Source of the DNA: Nitrospira sp.
GTDB lineage: Bacteria; Nitrospirota; Nitrospiria; Nitrospirales; Nitrospiraceae
Assembly: GCA_020697375.1 (NCBI GenBank)
Contig: JAJFBJ010000148.1
Span: 1-6,833 of the forward strand
Direction: 5' to 3'
Length of the DNA: 6,833 nt
This document shows positions 6,234-6,833 of the stretch, in pieces. The notes beneath the pieces are model-generated. The model was not told the origin of the DNA. It ran no database searches and saw only the letters and a program-made list of their open reading frames with translations. Numbering within the stretch: the stretch's first letter is position 1; each line of letters opens with the position of its first letter. Both the position numbers and the translations under genes were made by a program.

Positions 6234-6833
6234 CTATGTCGCCACCCATCCATACACCCGGTGACTGGGTTCCGGTCCCTCCTCCAAATAACTCAGACGA
6301 AGCCGGCCAACGTAGTCTTTGGGAATGCCCTGCCTCGTGGCGGCCGGATCCACAGCGAACAGACGTGCGGCATTCAATCCGAACACCTTCGCCTTCACCT
6401 CACGTGTGAGCGATGGGTAGTGATGCTGTTCGATCAAGTGGTCCGGCATCTGGAAGCGGCGGAACGCTTCAATTTGCCACTGAGGTGTTCCATACCAGAT
6501 CGAGTCGGTTCCCCACAGCACGTGATCGTCACCGAACGCGTGCAATATCTGGCCGAGCAAGTGCGCACAGACCAGTGGATGACTGGTGACCAACTGGCCA
6601 AAGGTCGAGCCAAGCTCCATATAAATATTTTTCACGCCTGGATGCGCCTGCTTCATTCGGCAGAATTCAGTCGTCCAGGGTATCTCGCCGGTCTTGCCGA
6701 ACACCTCATCAATGGATTGAGCGCTCTTCATGCCGGAATGGTAGACGAGAAAATCGATGTCCGGAAAGTCCCTGGCAGCCTTGATGAGATCCCTCGGGTG
6801 ATTGTAATCAGGGACCGGACCGAGCGGTAATCC
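6234..6833 (-). CDS. Amidohydrolase-2 family metal-dependent hydrolase, C-terminal part (runs off right edge)
   Basis: The last 199 codons of a gene whose start lies beyond base 6833; the frame stays open to the edge. It matches the C-terminal part of TIM-barrel amidohydrolases of PF04909 (the ACMSD-like group). Visible landmarks, counted from the edge, are FLVYHSGMKS with a likely active-site His (32), NIYMELGSTFGQ (69-80), and VLWGTDSIWYGTPQWQ (105-120) with the conserved catalytic Asp110. The end region YPSLTREVKAKVFGLNAARLF (139-159) is the usual closing helix, here cited by position. Enzymes of this group perform hydrolysis or decarboxylation of carboxylated substrates; the N-terminal metal-binding HxH is outside the window, so the reaction cannot be named. 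It ends in TAG 24 bp before the AIM24 gene and is probably its operon partner. Confidence 0.9.
   Translation of the reverse strand, partial: GLPLGPVPDYNHPRDLIKAARDFPDIDFLVYHSGMKSAQSIDEVFGKTGEIPWTTEFCRMKQAHPGVKNIYMELGSTFGQLVTSHPLVCAHLLGQILHAFGDDHVLWGTDSIWYGTPQWQIEAFRRFQMPDHLIEQHHYPSLTREVKAKVFGLNAARLFAVDPAATRQGIPKDYVGRLRLSYLEEGPEPSHRVYGWVAT

Noticed and set aside
5853..6830. Long plus-strand open frame (325 codons) opposite the AIM24 and amidohydrolase genes
   Set aside because: It is antisense to two genes with clear family motifs, crosses their boundary, and its protein has no recognisable domain and a composition typical of a shadow frame.
1..6833. Search for CRISPR arrays, tRNAs, insertion sequences, attachment sites and toxin-antitoxin pairs
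   Set aside because: No regularly spaced repeats, cloverleaf, transposase, integrase or small paired genes were seen on either strand.

Overview
The window is ordinary, densely packed chromosomal DNA from a Gram-negative bacterium. The evidence is two outer-membrane-type proteins ending in phenylalanine, a periplasmic DUF3015 protein and Sec-type signal peptides. The DNA is moderately GC-rich. The gene set would fit a Nitrospirota or proteobacterial genome, but this is an impression and nothing here fixes the taxon. All seven credible genes lie on the minus strand, so transcription runs from the right edge to the left. No transposase, integrase, phage gene, tRNA, rRNA or CRISPR array was seen.

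Right half, upstream in transcription (6833 to 3858). A partial amidohydrolase-2 family hydrolase runs in from the right edge. It is followed after 24 bp by an AIM24/TIGR00266 family protein. One base later comes a membrane-anchored M48 zinc metallopeptidase with a TTG start and an extra N-terminal domain. Overlapping its end is a YfcE/MJ0936-type metallophosphoesterase. The spacing argues for one co-transcribed, translationally coupled unit. The last three genes point loosely to membrane or envelope housekeeping, but no shared pathway can be shown.

Middle (3857 to 3525). A gap of about 330 bp holds no convincing gene. It carries a candidate minus-strand promoter with a small palindrome between its -35 and -10 boxes, and a strong Shine-Dalgarno sequence just before the next gene.

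Left half (3524 to 1). A second tight cluster starts with a secreted DUF3015 protein. A DUF4105 protein overlaps its end by 53 bp; its N-terminal domain is related to the bacterial lipoprotein N-acyltransferase Lnb, and its C-terminal half looks like an outer-membrane barrel. Thirteen bases later comes a small outer-membrane beta-barrel protein. After 76 bp a class I SAM-dependent methyltransferase begins and runs off the left edge.

The DUF3015-DUF4105-barrel trio is the most interesting part. It looks like a three-component envelope system built around a predicted His/Cys thiol acyltransferase or hydrolase. Each part belongs to a known but poorly understood family, so this is an under-characterised system and not a wholly new one.
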